NCBI GenBank assembly: GCA_020725425.1
Contig: DYFA01000001.1
Coordinates: 1 to 40,599 of the forward strand
Direction: 5' to 3'
DNA from: Aneurinibacillus sp.
Lineage (GTDB): Bacteria; Bacillota; UBA5301; DYFA01
Length of the DNA stretch: 40,599 nt
Positions 39,523 through 40,599 of the stretch are shown here, piece by piece. The notes under the pieces are model-generated. The model was not told where the DNA came from. It saw nothing but the letters and a program-made list of their open reading frames with translations, and searched no databases. The position numbers and the translations under genes were made by a program. Numbering within the stretch: the stretch's first letter is position 1; every line of letters begins with the position of its first letter.

Positions 39523-40599
39523 ATGAGTCTACGCAGGGGGCTCTTTTCGACGGCCGTCGGGCCGGTCTTGACCGGCGCGGTAGTGGGGGTGCTCGCCCCG
39601 ATCCTGGTCAAGCTCGGGAACCCCGGGAACATGGGGGTATGTGTGGCGTGCTTCACCCGGGACATCGCCGGTGCCCTGGGCCTGCACCGGGCGGCCGCGG
39701 TGCAGTACCTCCGGCCGGAGATCGCGGGGATCGTGCTGGGGGCGCTCGTGGCTGCCTTGAGCTTCCGCCAGTTCAAGCCGCGGACGGGGTCGGCCCCGCT
39801 GATCCGCTTCCTCCTGGGGGCGTTCGCCATGATCGGGGCGCTGGTCTTCCTGGGCTGCCCGTGGCGGGCGTACCTGCGGCTGGGCGGCGGCGACTGGAAC
39901 GCCCTCCCCGGCATCGCTGGCCTCGCCGCCGGGGTTTGGGTGGGCGCAACCTTCCTGAAGCAGGGGTTCACCCTGGGCCGGAGCCACGCCGCGCCGGCGG
40001 GGCTGGGGTGGGTGATGCCGCTTCTGATGGTAGGCGTGTTGATCCTTCTGGTCGCCGCACCGCAGCTCGGCCGGGACGCCGACGGCAACGCCACCGGCCC
40101 GGTCTTCTTCTCCCTAAAGGGGCCGGGGAGCCAGCACGCGCCGTGGCTCGCCGCCCTCGGCGCGGGTCTGGTCGTCGGCTTCCTGGCGCAGCGCAGCCGG
40201 TTCTGCACGGTGGGCGGGATCCGTGATCTCATCCTCTTCCGCAACCCCCACCTGTTCAACGGTGTCCTGGCCCTGCTGGCGACGGCCTTCGCCACCAACC
40301 TGCTTCTCGGCCAGTTCCACCCCGGCTTCGCCAACCAGCCGGTCGCCCACACCGACGCCCTGTGGAATTTCGGCGGCATGGCTCTGGCCGGCCTGGCCTT
40401 CACCCTGGCCGGCGGGTGCCCCGGGCGGCAACTGGTCATGACTGGCGAGGGCGACGGCGACGCGGCGGTCTTCGTTCTGGGGATGCTCACCGGAGCGGCC
40501 TTCGCCCACAACTTCACCCTGGCCGGCTCGCCGGCGGGTCCGGGGGTGAACGGGCCGGTGGCCGTGCTCGCGGGGCTTGTGGTCTGCGTGGTGCTGGGG
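39523..40599 (+). CDS. yedE: YedE-type selenium metabolism membrane protein (YeeE/YedE), 5' part
   Basis: The gene runs off the right edge after 359 codons. It begins GLFSTAVGPVLTGAVVGVLA followed by LVKLGNPGNMGVCVACFTRD and IAGALGLHRAAAVQYLRPEI, the block that marks the YedE selenium-related subgroup. Further family cysteine sites are LGCPWRAYLRLGGGDWNA, QRSRFCTVGGIRD and LAGGCPGRQLVMTGEGDGDA. It is a polytopic inner-membrane protein of about ten helices thought to import a selenium (or sulfur) compound. ATG 39523 follows AAAGGGA and GGGGAG. Related loci place a TusA-like and a DUF3343-like gene right behind yedE; that would lie outside this window. It fits an organism with Se-dependent formate or AOR-type enzymes. 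Confidence 0.87.
   Translation, partial: MSLRRGLFSTAVGPVLTGAVVGVLAPILVKLGNPGNMGVCVACFTRDIAGALGLHRAAAVQYLRPEIAGIVLGALVAALSFRQFKPRTGSAPLIRFLLGAFAMIGALVFLGCPWRAYLRLGGGDWNALPGIAGLAAGVWVGATFLKQGFTLGRSHAAPAGLGWVMPLLMVGVLILLVAAPQLGRDADGNATGPVFFSLKGPGSQHAPWLAALGAGLVVGFLAQRSRFCTVGGIRDLILFRNPHLFNGVLALLATAFATNLLLGQFHPGFANQPVAHTDALWNFGGMALAGLAFTLAGGCPGRQLVMTGEGDGDAAVFVLGMLTGAAFAHNFTLAGSPAGPGVNGPVAVLAGLVVCVVLG

Noticed and set aside
1-40599. tRNA or rRNA genes, CRISPR arrays, transposases or insertion sequences
   Set aside because: I looked for them and saw no cloverleaf, no regularly spaced repeat and no transposase-like protein.

Overview
The window is GC-rich DNA that most resembles a deep-branching, probably spore-forming Bacillota (a thermophilic or anaerobic Clostridia, Limnochordia or Symbiobacteriia type). 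Pointers to this are a DUF1657 protein, a TPP-riboswitch-controlled ThiT, the MrfA/MrfB repair pair, a Bacillus-type NagB, SLH-domain surface proteins and strong AGGAGG ribosome binding sites. Anaerobic redox chemistry is visible at both ends: an iron-sulfur subunit with a b-type cytochrome and a decayed aldehyde:ferredoxin oxidoreductase on the left, and a 12-13 heme cytochrome c and a YedE-type selenium transporter on the right. The species cannot be fixed from this sequence alone.

Layout. 1-2.6 kb: end of an Fe-S subunit, a membrane cytochrome b, remnants of a ferredoxin and of an AOR catalytic subunit, a terminator and a GNAT acetyltransferase. 2.7-14.6 kb: one plus-strand catabolic cluster of 11 genes: ROK regulator, nagB-like deaminase, DeoR regulator, BtpA/SgcQ-like protein, FGGY kinase, class III aminotransferase, sugar-binding protein, glycerol-1-phosphate-dehydrogenase-like enzyme, two ABC permeases and a zinc alcohol/polyol dehydrogenase. 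No ABC ATPase is present. 14.7-17.4 kb: a patch of decay (half an EamA transporter, a frameshifted membrane LuxR regulator) around an intact VapBC-like toxin-antitoxin pair with a clear promoter/operator. 17.4-21.6 kb: acyl-CoA synthetase, a secreted protein of unknown function, DUF1657 and an FlK-like thioesterase. 21.5-23.2 kb: thiT with its promoter, TPP riboswitch and terminator, followed by the wreck of a thiamine-precursor ABC transporter.

23.3-28.3 kb: a tightly coupled run of membrane SDH-family peptidase, mrfA and mrfB, then an orphan ATP-synthase delta-like domain. 28.3-29.8 kb: two exported envelope proteins, one ending like an outer-membrane barrel and one with an SLH domain plus coiled coil. 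29.9-37.2 kb: a minus-strand phosphate operon in the order secreted phosphatase/phosphodiesterase, phoP, phoR, pstC, pstA, pstB, phoU. It lacks pstS, and pstC lacks an ordinary start codon. 37.5-40.6 kb: multiheme cytochrome c, a DUF6504-like protein on the other strand, and the 5' part of yedE running off the edge.

The best candidate for an undescribed system is the 2.7-14.6 kb cluster. Its enzymes can be ordered into uptake, oxidation, transamination or deamination, phosphorylation and entry into central metabolism of an amino sugar or amino polyol, but this combination matches no pathway I recognise.
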